Part shown: positions 1-9,807 of the stretch, in pieces | Layout of the letters: every line of letters starts with the position of its first letter | How positions within the stretch are numbered: position 1 is the first letter of the stretch | NCBI GenBank assembly: GCA_900315945.1 | Contig: ONAZ01000005.1 | Span: forward strand, 60,721 to 124,720 | Direction: 5' to 3' | Length of the DNA stretch: 64,000 nucleotides | DNA from: an uncultured Lachnospiraceae bacterium | GTDB taxonomy: Bacteria; Bacillota; Clostridia; Lachnospirales; Lachnospiraceae | Notes under the pieces: generated by a model | What the model was told of the DNA's origin: nothing | Seen by the model: only the letters and a program-made list of their open reading frames with translations | Databases searched by the model: none | Program-made: the position numbers and the translations under genes

Positions 1-78
1 AATTTTTATTATAAATCTTTGTAACATAATACCATTGAAATATAATAAAATTCCTACTTTTTTCTTGTAAAACTCACT

Positions 79-1260
79 CTATGTAGAGCTCTTTCCTGTC
101 AATGTTCCAATCATATTAGAAAGAGTTGACAAATAATCAAGATCCGTACTGCTTGATGATGAACTATTAGAAGAATTCGTTGAATTCTTATTGCTAGTAC
201 TATTACTTGTATTTGTTGTAGTACTAGACGAACTATTTTCATCAGATAAATCTATAGCAATCTTTGCGGTAGCAGAATTAACATATAATATCTTACTCCA
301 ATCATTAAAGCCTGTAGCTGTTACTTTCACATTATGTACACCATAAGGAACTGTTAGGGCTTCATTAGGATTTACCTGATTACCATCGAGATAGACTGTA
401 ACGCCAGGCATAGATACCACAAAAGTAAGCTGACAGGTCTTAGGTCCACCCTTTTCAATATTTCCTAGGTCAATTACCGATATTTCGCCCCTCTTAACAT
501 CGCATTTAACAGTACCACCATATCCATTATTAGCAACTGTAACATCATAACTACCCTCAGGCACTTCAGTTAACAAATCAGGGGTTATCTTCGCAAATAT
601 ATAAGAGCCAATTTGTACCATACTACCATCGAAGTTGGCTGTATTAACAAATTGAATATATCCATGCCCTGTTGTTACTGCTATGGATAGCACGTTAGAG
701 TCTTTTCCCACTATAGTAAGGGTATCGTTTTCTCCGATACTTAATATAGATACCGATTCATTACCAGCATACACGCAGATATTATCCGTATAGGAATATT
801 GTGCATTTCCTATATAGATTCTATGTTTATCAGTATTAATAGAATAATTAGTAACTCCTGTCTGTGTCCAGGTCTTATCAGACATTTTAATACTACTTAG
901 GGCATTAGACTTAAGCTTATCTCCAAGAACTACCGCTGTTCCTGGTGTAAAGTTCAGAGAACTGCTTTCATTACCATATTTATCCAGAAACTGTGTTGCA
1001 AGGCTGTATTTATAGCGAAGAGTTCGAGTTGTTACAGTATTATAGACAGTAACAGTCTCTTCTATCATATTAAGTTCCTGAATAATGCAAATATTATTAT
1101 CAACCTTTGCATCTTCATTTTGTGAACTATTAGATGTTGGTAACGCTTTTGATTTACCAAAATGTGGTTCGCTTTCTCCACAAGCACTAAGCATGGCAAG
1201 ACCAAGCACAAGTATTAAAATAGCACATGCAATTTTCTTTATTCTGCATTTAACATTCAT
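79..1260 (-). CDS. PEGA-domain lipoprotein
   Basis: Predicted surface lipoprotein of about 393 residues. The N-terminus has a basic stretch, a hydrophobic signal segment and a lipobox ending LSAC. The C-terminal half has two PEGA-like beta repeats, one around SYDVTVANNGYGG and one around PGVTVYLDGNQV and VPYGVHNVKV. The last 50 residues are an almost pure Ser/Thr/Asn tail. PEGA domains are wall- or envelope-associated modules; no catalytic motif is visible. The start was set at the second ATG because GGAG lies 6 bases before it, while the upstream ATG has no ribosome site. It overlaps the end of cca by 11 bases, so it is probably the last gene of the proS-cca operon. Function unknown. Confidence 0.8.
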   Translation of the reverse strand: MNVKCRIKKIACAILILVLGLAMLSACGESEPHFGKSKALPTSNSSQNEDAKVDNNICIIQELNMIEETVTVYNTVTTRTLRYKYSLATQFLDKYGNESSSLNFTPGTAVVLGDKLKSNALSSIKMSDKTWTQTGVTNYSINTDKHRIYIGNAQYSYTDNICVYAGNESVSILSIGENDTLTIVGKDSNVLSIAVTTGHGYIQFVNTANFDGSMVQIGSYIFAKITPDLLTEVPEGSYDVTVANNGYGGTVKCDVKRGEISVIDLGNIEKGGPKTCQLTFVVSMPGVTVYLDGNQVNPNEALTVPYGVHNVKVTATGFNDWSKILYVNSATAKIAIDLSDENSSSSTTTNTSNSTSNKNSTNSSNSSSSSSTDLDYLSTLSNMIGTLTGKSST

Positions 1261-2605
1261 TGTTTTCTCCATGTTTTCGTATCAATTTACCTGCTCTATC
1301 TCTAAGATACTCTTTATTATTCTTCTCGGGATTATTTAGTACTTCGTCAAAGAGCTCCTTTAATACCTTTCCTACTAGAGGACCCTCTTTTAATCCCATT
1401 TTGATTAAATCACTACCTGTTATCTTAAGATCACCTATACAAAGGGCTTGGTTTTTCTCTATAATACTATTATAGATTGCCTCAAATCCATCAATATATG
1501 CTAATTTTTCTTCCCTTTTATATTCTGATTGTGCAAGAGTATCAGCTCTATTAACAGCAAACAAATCAGGAAATGCCCCTATTCCTATATCAACAATTTT
1601 ATGTCGAACTTTTTTCTCCTCTAATTTCGGTCTCTCATCGTGATATCGAACTAGCCTAACCACCTTTTTTCTAGTTGCATTATCCATCTTAAGGCGCCTA
1701 AGTACATCATTGGCAATCCTAGCACTTTCTACAGGATGACCATAGAAATGATTATACCCTTCCTTATCTGTAGTCTTTGACTTTGGTTTTCCCGTATCAT
1801 GAAGTAGCATCGTCAGTCTAAGCACACGATTTGACGGCACATTTTCCATAGAAATAACAGTATGCATACCAACACTATACATGTGATGCTTACTATTCTG
1901 CTCACATTTCATCATTTCGTCAAATTCTGGCAAAATATATTTTGTTAATCCTAGATTATATAATTCCAATATATGTCTTGGATTATCGGATTCTATTGTT
2001 TTTAGTAGCTCATCTCTAATTCTCTCACTACTTATATTTACAATACTAGGAGCAAGTTCTTCTATGGCTTCTTTTGTTTCATCATCCACACTAAAGCCTA
2101 GTTGTGCGGAAAATCTTACTGCCCTAAGCATCCTTAGTGCATCCTCAGTAAATCTTTCTCTAGCATTACCGACACACCTTATAACGCCATTTCTTAGGTC
2201 AGAGAGACCACCAAACTCATCTACTAGCCCTTCTGAATCATTATATGCCATAGCATTTATTGTAAAATCCCGCCTCAAGAGATCTTCCTTGAGATTACCT
2301 GTAAATTCAACAGAAGATGGATGCCTACTATCAAAGTACTCACCATCTATTCTGTATGTCGTAACTTCGTAACCCACTTTTCCCATTAATACAGTAACAG
2401 TTCCGTGCTCTATACCTGTATCAATGGTTTTGTTAAATATAGATTTGATTTCTTGAGGAAATGCATTTGTTGTAATATCCCAATCCTTCGGTTCACGCCC
2501 CAATATAGCGTCACGGACAGCGCCGCCTACTGCGTAGGCTTCGTGTCCGTGATTATGTAACATATCTATTATACGCTTTACCTCTTTTGGTAACTCAACT
2601 CTCAT
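1250..2605 (-). CDS. cca: CCA-adding tRNA nucleotidyltransferase
   Basis: Adds or repairs the 3' CCA end of tRNAs from CTP and ATP in the cytoplasm. Near the N-terminus are the class II nucleotidyltransferase motif GGAVRDAILG and the metal-binding DWDIT. These are followed by the RRDFTINAMAY and EDALRMLRAVRFSAQL motifs of the head and neck domains. An HD-type domain (LLHDTGKPKSK, about residue 270) follows, as in many Firmicute CCA enzymes. The start at 2605 has AAAGGA 8 bases upstream; a longer reading frame to 2635 would overlap proS and lacks a ribosome site. It lies 11 bases after the proS stop, so the two are almost certainly co-transcribed. Confidence 0.95.
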   Translation of the reverse strand: MRVELPKEVKRIIDMLHNHGHEAYAVGGAVRDAILGREPKDWDITTNAFPQEIKSIFNKTIDTGIEHGTVTVLMGKVGYEVTTYRIDGEYFDSRHPSSVEFTGNLKEDLLRRDFTINAMAYNDSEGLVDEFGGLSDLRNGVIRCVGNARERFTEDALRMLRAVRFSAQLGFSVDDETKEAIEELAPSIVNISSERIRDELLKTIESDNPRHILELYNLGLTKYILPEFDEMMKCEQNSKHHMYSVGMHTVISMENVPSNRVLRLTMLLHDTGKPKSKTTDKEGYNHFYGHPVESARIANDVLRRLKMDNATRKKVVRLVRYHDERPKLEEKKVRHKIVDIGIGAFPDLFAVNRADTLAQSEYKREEKLAYIDGFEAIYNSIIEKNQALCIGDLKITGSDLIKMGLKEGPLVGKVLKELFDEVLNNPEKNNKEYLRDRAGKLIRKHGENNEC

Positions 2606-2616
2606 ACAATATTCCT

Positions 2617-4056
2617 TTAATATGCTTTGCCCCAATATACTAATTTTTTAGCAGGCTTTCCGCAACATACACAGGTTGTTGCTATTTCTTCCTGCTCAAA
2701 AGGCATACATCTACTTGTGGCAGTGGTGTCTTCTTTAATCTTCTCTTCACACTCTACACTTCCGCACCACATACCTCTTATAAAGCCTGGTTTTTCGTCA
2801 ATAGCTTTAACAAATTCTTCATAGTTAGTAGCATCATTAATATGTGAATCTAAGTATTCTTTAGCTTTATCATACATATCTGACTGCATTTTATCCATTG
2901 TTTCTTGAACAGTCTCTACCACCTTATCAAGGCTGCAATCAATCTTTTCTCTTGTGTCCCTACGAACAATCACACATTTACCCGCCTCAATATCCTTTGG
3001 TCCAATTTCAATACGAATTGCTACTCCGCACATCTCAGCCTCAGAGAACTTCCATCCAGGTGATTTGTCTGAATCGTCTATTGTCGCTCTAATATCAGCA
3101 TCCTGCAAGCTATCAAGAAGCTCATTAGCCTTATCTAGCACTCCTTCCTTTTTCTGTTGAATAGGAATAACACACACTTGCGTTGGTGCAATTTTAGGAG
3201 GCAAGCAAAGACCTGCATCGTCGCTGTGTACCATAATAATTGCTCCAATTAATCTAGTTGAAACACCCCAGGATGTCTGATGAGCATACTGTAACTTATT
3301 ATTATTGTCTGTATATTGTATTCCAAAAGCCTTAGCAAAGCCATCTCCAAAGTTGTGGCTTGTTCCTGATTGAAGCGCCTTACCATCTGGCATTAAAGCT
3401 TCAATGGTATATGTAGATTCTGCACCAGCAAATTTCTCTTTGTCAGTCTTTTTACCTTTAATCATAGGTATTGCAAGAATCTCTTTTGCAAAATCAGAAT
3501 ATACATTTAACATCTGAATTGTACGTTCTTCTGCATCTTCATGTGTTGCGTGAACAGTATGACCTTCCTGCCATAAAAACTCTGATGAGCGAAGAAATGG
3601 TCTAGTAGTCTTCTCCCATCTAACCACAGAACACCATTGGTTATAGCATTTAGGCAAATCTCTATATGAATGAATAATATCTTTATATAGGTCGCAGAAA
3701 AGTGTCTCTGATGTAGGTCTAACACATAATCTCTCTTGAAGCTTCTCTTCTCCACCATGTGTTACCCAAGCTACTTCCGGAGCAAATCCTTCTACATGAT
3801 CTTTTTCCTTTTGAAGAAGGCTTTCTGGAATAAACATTGGCATATATACATTCTCTACACCAACCTTTTTAAATCTTTTATCAAGAATTTTCTGGATGTT
3901 CTCCCATATAGCATATCCTCTAGGCTTAAGTATCATACACCCCTTAACAGCAGAATAATCCATTAACTCTGCTTTTTTTACCACATCAGTATACCATTTT
4001 GTATAATCTTCTTCTCTTGATGTTATTTCTTCAACAAATTTCTTATTATTCGACAT
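2617..4056 (-). CDS. proS: Prolyl-tRNA synthetase, short archaeal/eukaryote-type
   Basis: Charges tRNA-Pro with proline. At 479 residues it lacks the large INS editing domain of the long bacterial form. Class II catalytic motifs are visible ([30 protein letters not shown]), followed by an anticodon-binding domain. The C-terminal zinc-binding-like extension contains [10 protein letters not shown] and ends in a Tyr, as is typical of the type 3 family. The ribosome site AAGGAG lies 7 bases before the ATG. A sigma-A promoter (4091-4119) sits immediately upstream. It is the first gene of a proS-cca-lipoprotein operon. Confidence 0.96.
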   Translation of the reverse strand: MSNNKKFVEEITSREEDYTKWYTDVVKKAELMDYSAVKGCMILKPRGYAIWENIQKILDKRFKKVGVENVYMPMFIPESLLQKEKDHVEGFAPEVAWVTHGGEEKLQERLCVRPTSETLFCDLYKDIIHSYRDLPKCYNQWCSVVRWEKTTRPFLRSSEFLWQEGHTVHATHEDAEERTIQMLNVYSDFAKEILAIPMIKGKKTDKEKFAGAESTYTIEALMPDGKALQSGTSHNFGDGFAKAFGIQYTDNNNKLQYAHQTSWGVSTRLIGAIIMVHSDDAGLCLPPKIAPTQVCVIPIQQKKEGVLDKANELLDSLQDADIRATIDDSDKSPGWKFSEAEMCGVAIRIEIGPKDIEAGKCVIVRRDTREKIDCSLDKVVETVQETMDKMQSDMYDKAKEYLDSHINDATNYEEFVKAIDEKPGFIRGMWCGSVECEEKIKEDTTATSRCMPFEQEEIATTCVCCGKPAKKLVYWGKAY

Positions 4057-4090
4057 TTTATTCTCCTTAAATACGCAGAAATACTAACTT

Positions 4091-4119
4091 ATATTAGCAT
4101 TTTATATTGGTTTAATCAA
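4091..4119 (-). promoter_or_regulatory. Sigma-A promoter of proS operon
   Basis: On the minus strand, TTGATT and TAATAT are separated by 17 bases. They end 35 bases upstream of the proS ATG, and the gap also holds a good AAGGAG ribosome site. The -35 lies only a few bases from the stop codon of the upstream DUF4422 gene. Confidence 0.6.
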
Positions 4120-4121
4120 GA

Positions 4122-5168
4122 CTATCTATACATACGACGAGCCACTTCAATAGCAATTTCAGAATAATTATTATCTTCTATCTCTTCACCCTCTTCTAAG
4201 CAAGCGACAACAAGCTCATTAAGTCTAGAGAAATACTTAATTATATCATCATAATTTCTCATCCTTGAAATTGTATCTATAAGCCCTGCCTGCTTCTCAA
4301 GAGAAGATACTGCAATAGCTTCCATACATATATGAAGCTCCCCTGTAATATCTGATGCTTCCATCATCATGTCTGGTCTCTTCCTTCTTTCTTCTAGAAA
4401 ATAAGCTTTTGCACCATCTACATCCCCTATTTTGAAGCACTCTCTAAGCCCCTCTCTAACAGCCTTAATCTCTATTTTTTCTCCTACAATACCTACTTTT
4501 AACTCTTTAGCCTTTATATTATTGTGTACTACCCATAGATACCACAAGAATTCTGATATAAACCCAAATATTCTTCTATGATAAGAATTCTCTTCCTCAA
4601 TAACAATATTATCTTCTAATTCAAATAATATATCAAAAAGCCATTTACAATAATCACAAAACAGCTCCCTTCTACTTATCATAATATTGCCAAAATACGT
4701 ATGCTTATCATTAACTAATCTATCATAATCCTCTAAATAATCTGGATAACTTCTACTTATAACTTTCCTTGTTTCATCAAGATAATATGGCTTGTGATTC
4801 TCCGAAAAGCCATAATAATAGGTGTAATTAAGATTCAAACATTTACTAGTTATACAATCATAATCCTTTAAATATTCAATAATCTGCTTCCTATCTAGTA
4901 AATTATCCCTCTCATCAACAAGATATCTTCTGTAATGACAGGTTCCTACAATATCTACATCATTAATATTCTTGTAAATGTAATATATCCCCGTTAGTTC
5001 GCTATAATAACAATTCTTATTAGAAATATTATCCCCTATATCGTCCCTTAGATATCCATAGGTGTTCTCTTTTCCATCTGCTCCTACAAATAAAGGTTTG
5101 TATAAGTCTAAACCCGACTCATCAAACCTTTTATGTGTCATAGCATATATTGTAATTTTTTCTTCCAT
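4122..5168 (-). CDS. DUF4422-type glycosyltransferase-like protein
   Basis: A 348-residue soluble protein whose first 230 residues match the DUF4422 pattern: ITIYAMTHKRFDESGLDLYKPLFVGA, NISNKNCYYSELTGIYYIYKN, then GTCHYRRYL. DUF4422 proteins are usually found in capsule or exopolysaccharide loci and are regarded as glycosyltransferase-like. The remaining roughly 120 residues are charged and helical and look like an added C-terminal domain. There is no signal peptide or membrane segment. It follows the response regulator by 53 bases on the same strand, so it may be the last gene of the metK-kinase-regulator transcript. The ribosome site is weak. Substrate unknown. Confidence 0.7.
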   Translation of the reverse strand: MEEKITIYAMTHKRFDESGLDLYKPLFVGADGKENTYGYLRDDIGDNISNKNCYYSELTGIYYIYKNINDVDIVGTCHYRRYLVDERDNLLDRKQIIEYLKDYDCITSKCLNLNYTYYYGFSENHKPYYLDETRKVISRSYPDYLEDYDRLVNDKHTYFGNIMISRRELFCDYCKWLFDILFELEDNIVIEEENSYHRRIFGFISEFLWYLWVVHNNIKAKELKVGIVGEKIEIKAVREGLRECFKIGDVDGAKAYFLEERRKRPDMMMEASDITGELHICMEAIAVSSLEKQAGLIDTISRMRNYDDIIKYFSRLNELVVACLEEGEEIEDNNYSEIAIEVARRMYR

Positions 5169-5221
5169 AACAATACTCTTGTAATTATATTTACATTTAA
5201 CAAACCGCCAAAACCCTATTG

Positions 5222-5914
5222 CTATACTCTGAAACGATATCCTATGCCCCAGATTGTTTCTATATATTGAGGCTTCGAAGAATCAATTTCGATTTTCTCT
5301 CGTACCTTTTTGATATGTACAGTAACAGTTTTGGCATCACCGAAGGAAGCTTGTCCCCATATTGCCTGAAACAATTCTTCTTTAGATATTACGCGATTAG
5401 GATTCTCCACTAGAAATAAAAGCAATTCAAATTCCTTCGAAGATAGCTGCACATCCTCTCCATTTACAGATACTATTCTGCTGTCAGTATCTATCCTAAG
5501 TCCACGTATTTCAATTACATTCTTCTTGCCTGGCGCGTTACTTCCAACTAATCTTTCAAATCTGCTCATATGAGCTTTAACTCTAGCTACTAATTCTCCT
5601 GGGGAAAAAGGCTTTGTAATATAATCATCTGCACCTAATCCAAGACCACGTATCTTATCAATATCGTCTTTCTTTGCTGAGACAAGAAGAATCGGAGTGT
5701 TCTTCACCTCTCTAATCTTCTGACATACCTCAAAACCGTCCATTTTAGGCAACATTAAATCTAGAATAAATAAATCATAGTCGCCTTCAATTGCGCGTTT
5801 TAGCCCAATTTCTCCATCATTTTCTACTATAACATCGTAATTATTTACTTCCAAATAATCCTTTTCTAATTGAGCGATGGCTTCATCATCTTCAACAATT
5901 AATATTCTTTGCAT
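5222..5914 (-). CDS. OmpR/PhoB-family response regulator
   Basis: A 230-residue DNA-binding response regulator. The receiver domain shows the acidic pocket (E8, D9, D10), phospho-acceptor D52 in LDLMLPKMDG and the conserved K101 in YITKPFSPGEL. The C-terminal winged helix carries LSSKEFELLLFLVENPNRVISKEEL and ends with YIETIWGIGYRFRV, the canonical OmpR/PhoB terminus. GGGGAG sits 5 bases before the ATG. It lies 17 bases downstream of its cognate histidine kinase. Target genes cannot be read from the window. Confidence 0.93.
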   Translation of the reverse strand: MQRILIVEDDEAIAQLEKDYLEVNNYDVIVENDGEIGLKRAIEGDYDLFILDLMLPKMDGFEVCQKIREVKNTPILLVSAKKDDIDKIRGLGLGADDYITKPFSPGELVARVKAHMSRFERLVGSNAPGKKNVIEIRGLRIDTDSRIVSVNGEDVQLSSKEFELLLFLVENPNRVISKEELFQAIWGQASFGDAKTVTVHIKKVREKIEIDSSKPQYIETIWGIGYRFRV

Positions 5915-5931
5915 ATAACTCCCCTATCTCA

Positions 5932-7020
5932 TCACTGCTTGTACTTTTTTAGCACAAAGCTCATGGTTGTACCCTTTCCAACATTACTAGAAGCCCATAT
6001 CTTACCTTCATGATCTTCTACAATCCTTTTTACAATAGAAAGTCCTATTCCACTACCTCCTGCAGAGGTATTCCTTGACTGGTCACCTCGATACATTCTA
6101 TCAAATATGTATGGCAAATCTTCTTTTGGAATACCTATTCCATTATCCTTAATATCTATCTGTACAAAATCACCTGCATCATGTAAAGAGAAAACAATTT
6201 TAGAATCTTTCTCTCCGCGGTATTTCACAGAATTATTAACAATATTATTAACAACCCTCGCCAGTTGCTCTGGATCTGCTATACAGACCACATCAGGATC
6301 AAGATAATTAGTATATATCAATTTTATGTTTTTGTGGGATAAATCCATGCTAATATCGCATGTACAGTCCTGAAAATAATCTGAAATATTGATTTTCTGA
6401 AAATTATAAGGAATCCTACTTGTATCCAGATTGCTATACAATGTCAGCTCATTTATGAGATTATCCATCTCGATTGCTTTATTAAGAATTGTTTGAACGT
6501 ATTCTTCCTGCTTTTTGGAATTATTTGCCACACCATCTAGCAATCCTTCTGAATAACCTTTAATTGCAGTAATTGGCGTTTTCAAGTCATGGGCTATATT
6601 AGATATAAGCATTTTCTGCTCATTTTCATCCTCTAGCCTCTGCTCTGCACTGGTTTTAAGACGAATTCTCATTTCTTCAAATGTATCACACAATTCACTT
6701 AATTCATCAACACCATTTCCAGAAATGTTAAATTCCAAGTCTCCTTCCTTAATACAATCAGCTGCTTTTGTTAACTTTCTTATATTAGGCACAATTCCTT
6801 TGTAAATCCAAAGAATTAAAATTGTAGCAGTAAGAATAAGTATTAAGGCACCAGAAGCTATTGCATCTACTGACAAGCCACTAAGATTCTCTTTGAGTCG
6901 AAGCATGGTCTCACTGGTAAAGTTAGAGAATCCCAGCAACATATAGGCAGTAAATACTATTAATATCGGTACAAATATAATTATACAAAATGCTAAAACT
7001 AGTCTTGTTCTAATCTTCAT
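5932..7020 (-). CDS. Membrane sensor histidine kinase
   Basis: A 362-residue HAMP-containing kinase with two membrane helices (about residues 7-30 and 54-74). They are separated by only some 20 residues, so there is almost no outside sensor domain. HAMP covers about 75-125. The H-box is NIAHDLKTPITAIKGYSEG with H144. N-box (NNIVNNSVKY), G1 (DNGIGIPKEDLPYIFDRMYRG) and G2 (GGSGIGLSIVK) motifs are intact. The small periplasmic loop suggests it senses the membrane or a partner protein (inference). It begins 3 bases after the metK stop with no clear ribosome site, implying translational coupling to metK. Confidence 0.92.
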   Translation of the reverse strand: MKIRTRLVLAFCIIIFVPILIVFTAYMLLGFSNFTSETMLRLKENLSGLSVDAIASGALILILTATILILWIYKGIVPNIRKLTKAADCIKEGDLEFNISGNGVDELSELCDTFEEMRIRLKTSAEQRLEDENEQKMLISNIAHDLKTPITAIKGYSEGLLDGVANNSKKQEEYVQTILNKAIEMDNLINELTLYSNLDTSRIPYNFQKINISDYFQDCTCDISMDLSHKNIKLIYTNYLDPDVVCIADPEQLARVVNNIVNNSVKYRGEKDSKIVFSLHDAGDFVQIDIKDNGIGIPKEDLPYIFDRMYRGDQSRNTSAGGSGIGLSIVKRIVEDHEGKIWASSNVGKGTTMSFVLKKYKQ

Positions 7021-7023
7021 ATA

Positions 7024-8202
7024 TTATGCGTTCTTAAGTGCATCCACCTTGTCTAACTTCTCCCATGGGAGATTTAAATCGCTACGTCCGAAATGACCAT
7101 AAGATGATGTTTGCTTGTAAATTGGACGACGAAGATCAAGCATTTTAATAATGCCAGCTGGTCTCAAATCAAAATTCTTTCTTACAATTTCAACAAGCTC
7201 CTCATCTGACTTCTTGCCTGTGTTAAATGTGTCAACCATAATGGAAGTTGGCTCTGCAACACCAATAGCATAACTCAACTGGATTTCACATTTATCAGCT
7301 AGTCCTGCTGCAACTATATTCTTGGCTACATATCTTGCAGCATAAGCCGCAGATCTGTCTACCTTAGTACAGTCTTTTCCTGAAAATGCTCCACCGCCAT
7401 GACGAGCCATTCCACCATATGTATCTACAATAATCTTACGACCTGTAAGTCCTGCGTCACCATGAGGTCCACCAATTACAAAACGACCTGTTGGGTTAAT
7501 GAAGAACTTTGTCTTATCATCAATCATATCCTTTGGAATAATTGGGTCAAATACGTATTTTTTAATATCCTGATGAATCTGCTCTTGTGTAACATCCTCA
7601 CTATGTTGAGTTGATAATACAACCGCTTCTAATCTCTTAGGCTTTCCATTTTCATCATACTCTACTGATACCTGTGTCTTACCATCTGGTCTTAGATAAG
7701 ATAGTATGCCATCTTTTCTTACTTTAGTAAGTTGAAGAGAAAGCTTATGAGCTAGATCAATTGGATATGGCATATAATCTTCTGTCTCATTAGAAGCATA
7801 TCCAAACATCATACCCTGGTCTCCAGCTCCTGTATCTAGTTCATCTGTAAGTGATCCTTCTTTTGCCTCTAAAGCTTTATCTACTCCCATTGCAATATCT
7901 GCTGACTGCTGATCAAGAGCCACCATAACAGCGCAAGAATTACCATCTAGGCCTTTTGCTCCATCATCATATCCTATCTCAAGGACAGTATCTCTAACAA
8001 TCTTAGGAATATCAAGATTAGCTTTAGTTGTAATCTCACCTGTAACAAGCACAAAACCTGTGCAGGATGCTGTCTCGCAGGCAACTCTACTCATAGGGTC
8101 CTGTTCATAACAAGCATCTAAAATAGCATCTGAAACGGCATCACACACTTTATCTGGATGTCCTTCAGTTACTGACTCTGATGTAAATAATAATTTTTCC
8201 AT
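7024..8202 (-). CDS. metK: S-adenosylmethionine synthetase
   Basis: Makes S-adenosylmethionine from methionine and ATP. The 392-residue protein starts [27 protein letters not shown] and contains the family hexapeptide GAGDQG and the later P-loop-like [19 protein letters not shown]. The start at 8202 has AAAGGA upstream; the same frame stays open to 8349 only because it runs through the riboswitch. The leader carries a SAM-I riboswitch and terminator, so its own product should repress it. The following sensor kinase and response regulator are tightly packed behind it. Confidence 0.97.
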   Translation of the reverse strand: MEKLLFTSESVTEGHPDKVCDAVSDAILDACYEQDPMSRVACETASCTGFVLVTGEITTKANLDIPKIVRDTVLEIGYDDGAKGLDGNSCAVMVALDQQSADIAMGVDKALEAKEGSLTDELDTGAGDQGMMFGYASNETEDYMPYPIDLAHKLSLQLTKVRKDGILSYLRPDGKTQVSVEYDENGKPKRLEAVVLSTQHSEDVTQEQIHQDIKKYVFDPIIPKDMIDDKTKFFINPTGRFVIGGPHGDAGLTGRKIIVDTYGGMARHGGGAFSGKDCTKVDRSAAYAARYVAKNIVAAGLADKCEIQLSYAIGVAEPTSIMVDTFNTGKKSDEELVEIVRKNFDLRPAGIIKMLDLRRPIYKQTSSYGHFGRSDLNLPWEKLDKVDALKNA

Positions 8203-8227
8203 TTGATTATCCTTTCTTTCATAGCAT

Positions 8228-8361
8228 AAAAAAACCGCCTTTAAAGCGGACCGAACAAATGGATTCTCATTGTTCGATAACTCGCTTTGGTTGGCACCTT
8301 CCCTATAGGGGGTTGCCGTGGCTTCGTCGATCCATACTATCTCCACCACTCTTAATAAGAA
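8228..8361 (-). promoter_or_regulatory. SAM-I (S-box) riboswitch with terminator, metK leader
   Basis: The aptamer spans 8264-8361 on the minus strand. P1 pairs UUCUUAUU (8354-8361) with AAUGAGAA (8264-8271). Inside are the S-box signatures AAGAG..GGUGGAG, GAAGCCACGGCAACC and GGUGCCAAC. After the aptamer comes a GC-rich hairpin (8235-8250) and seven U residues (8228-8234), a Rho-independent terminator. A second hairpin (CGAACAA..UUGUUCG) uses the 3' side of P1 and could act as the competing structure. Known S-box logic is that SAM binding stabilises P1 and favours termination. The position directly before metK supports the call. Confidence 0.9.
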
Positions 8362-8390
8362 TCATGCTATAATATTCATTTTCTTGCTAA

Positions 8391-8419
8391 ACAATACACC
8401 CTATAACCATTTTTGTCAA
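8391..8419 (-). promoter_or_regulatory. Sigma-A promoter of metK leader
   Basis: Perfect -35 TTGACA (8414-8419) and -10 TATTGT (8391-8396) with a 17-base spacer on the minus strand. Transcription would start some 20 bases before the riboswitch P1 helix. Confidence 0.7.
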
Positions 8420-8458
8420 CAAAAACATATAAATATGTAGTTTTTTGATAAAAAATCA

Positions 8459-8488
8459 TTGCCAAAAACTATATGTAACGATTATAAT
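8459..8488 (+). promoter_or_regulatory. Sigma-A promoter of HD-GYP gene
   Basis: TTGCCA (8459-8464) and a perfect TATAAT (8483-8488) with an 18-base spacer on the plus strand, about 85 bases before the HD-GYP start. It is back to back with the metK promoter. Confidence 0.55.
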
Positions 8489-8574
8489 ACTATTGGGTGT
8501 TCACAAAAAATGCACAATATATTGTTTACATAAATAAGAAAAAACACTACATATGATTTCTCAGGAGAAGAAAA

Positions 8575-9735
8575 ATGGCAAAACTTGAAGTCAAAAAACT
8601 CAAACCAGGAATGGTTGTTGAAAAGGCTATAGTAACAAAGAGAGGACAGACTATTGCAAAGGTTGGAACTGAATTAGACTCAAAGCTTATTGCTCGACTT
8701 TCTTTCTACAAGATAGAAGAAGTTGTTGTAGAAGACGGATTCAATGATGAACCTGCCAAACCTTTAGAATTAGAAGATGTTCTCCCTCCAAAGAAGGAGG
8801 AGCCTAAAGAAGAACCAAAACAAGAGCCTAAGAAAGAACCCTCTAAAATAAGAGAGTCTATGTCATATACAAGTAGACTTCAAAGTAATCAGGAATTCCA
8901 GGACTTCCAGTTAAGTTATTCCGAGAACATGGCTGCTTTAGAAGAGACATTTGACACAATTATATTTGGTGACGGCAATATTTCTGAAGAAACACTTATA
9001 AAGAATGCTGAGTCTCTATTTGCATCAAAAACAAGCATCCAGATGTTCGATTTGCTTCATTGTATGAAATCAATTGATGATAGTGTATATGCACACTCAA
9101 TTAACGTAGCTTTAATATCTCGTGCCATAGGAAAGTGGCTTAAGCTGTCAAGAGAACAGCTTAATGAACTTACAATTGCTGGTCTATTACATGATATCGG
9201 TAAAGCAGAAATTCCAAGCGAGATTCTTAATAAAACAGGCAAATTAACTGATGAGGAATTTGAATTAATCAAATCTCATGCTCTTAAGGGAAGTAAACTT
9301 CTTAAGAAAGCCGGATTTAATAGCGATATTCAATTTGCTGCACTACAACATCACGAAAGAAGTGATGGCAGTGGCTATCCTCGCGGATTAGAAGCAGACG
9401 AAATATCTGATTTTGCCTCTATTATTGCAATTGCAGACGTATATGACGCCATGACTTCTGCAAGAAGTTACAGAACTCCAAAATGCGCATTTCAGGTAAT
9501 AGCTGCATTTGAAGAGGATGGACTAAAAAAATATAACACAAAATACATCCTTACATTCTTAGAAAGAATTGCTAATGCCTATCAAAATAGTATGGTTATG
9601 CTATCAGACGGTAGAAGCGGTAAAATTGTATATATTAACAAAAGTCGCCTATCTAGACCTATTGTCCAAGTAGACGATAATGAAATGGTTGACTTAAGTC
9701 GCGAAACAGATATTTCTATAACATCTATTATGTAG
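8575..9735 (+). CDS. HD-GYP domain protein, probable c-di-GMP phosphodiesterase
   Basis: A 386-residue cytoplasmic protein. The N-terminal region (1-55; KLKPGMVVEKAIVTKRGQ) resembles the domain that precedes many HD-GYP modules. A low-complexity Lys/Glu/Pro linker follows (about 72-90). The HD-GYP domain has H206-D207 in LLHDIGKAEIP and HHERSDGSGYP (259-269), with conserved IIAIADVYDAMTS after it. Such domains hydrolyse cyclic di-GMP; all metal ligands I can identify are present, so activity is likely. AGGAGAAG precedes the ATG. It stands alone between its own promoter and a strong terminator. Confidence 0.88.
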   Translation: MAKLEVKKLKPGMVVEKAIVTKRGQTIAKVGTELDSKLIARLSFYKIEEVVVEDGFNDEPAKPLELEDVLPPKKEEPKEEPKQEPKKEPSKIRESMSYTSRLQSNQEFQDFQLSYSENMAALEETFDTIIFGDGNISEETLIKNAESLFASKTSIQMFDLLHCMKSIDDSVYAHSINVALISRAIGKWLKLSREQLNELTIAGLLHDIGKAEIPSEILNKTGKLTDEEFELIKSHALKGSKLLKKAGFNSDIQFAALQHHERSDGSGYPRGLEADEISDFASIIAIADVYDAMTSARSYRTPKCAFQVIAAFEEDGLKKYNTKYILTFLERIANAYQNSMVMLSDGRSGKIVYINKSRLSRPIVQVDDNEMVDLSRETDISITSIM

Positions 9736-9752
9736 AATAAATCATTAAACAA

Positions 9753-9784
9753 AAAGGGCTTACAACATAAGTTGTAAGCCCTTT
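9753..9784. terminator. Bidirectional terminator between HD-GYP and murA genes
   Basis: A perfect 14-bp inverted repeat, AAAGGGCTTACAAC with its complement, separated by only a few bases. It has A-rich sequence on the left and T-rich on the right, and lies between two convergent genes. Confidence 0.85.
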
Positions 9785-9807
9785 ATTCTTATAATTAACA
9801 AATTAAT

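Noticed and set aside
1..78. Possible gene or terminator at the window's left edge
   Set aside because: AT-rich sequence with no open frame, convincing hairpin or motif.
8203..8349. In-frame extension of metK to 8349
   Set aside because: The extra codons run through the SAM-I riboswitch and terminator; AAAGGA and the conserved [11 protein letters not shown] start support 8202.
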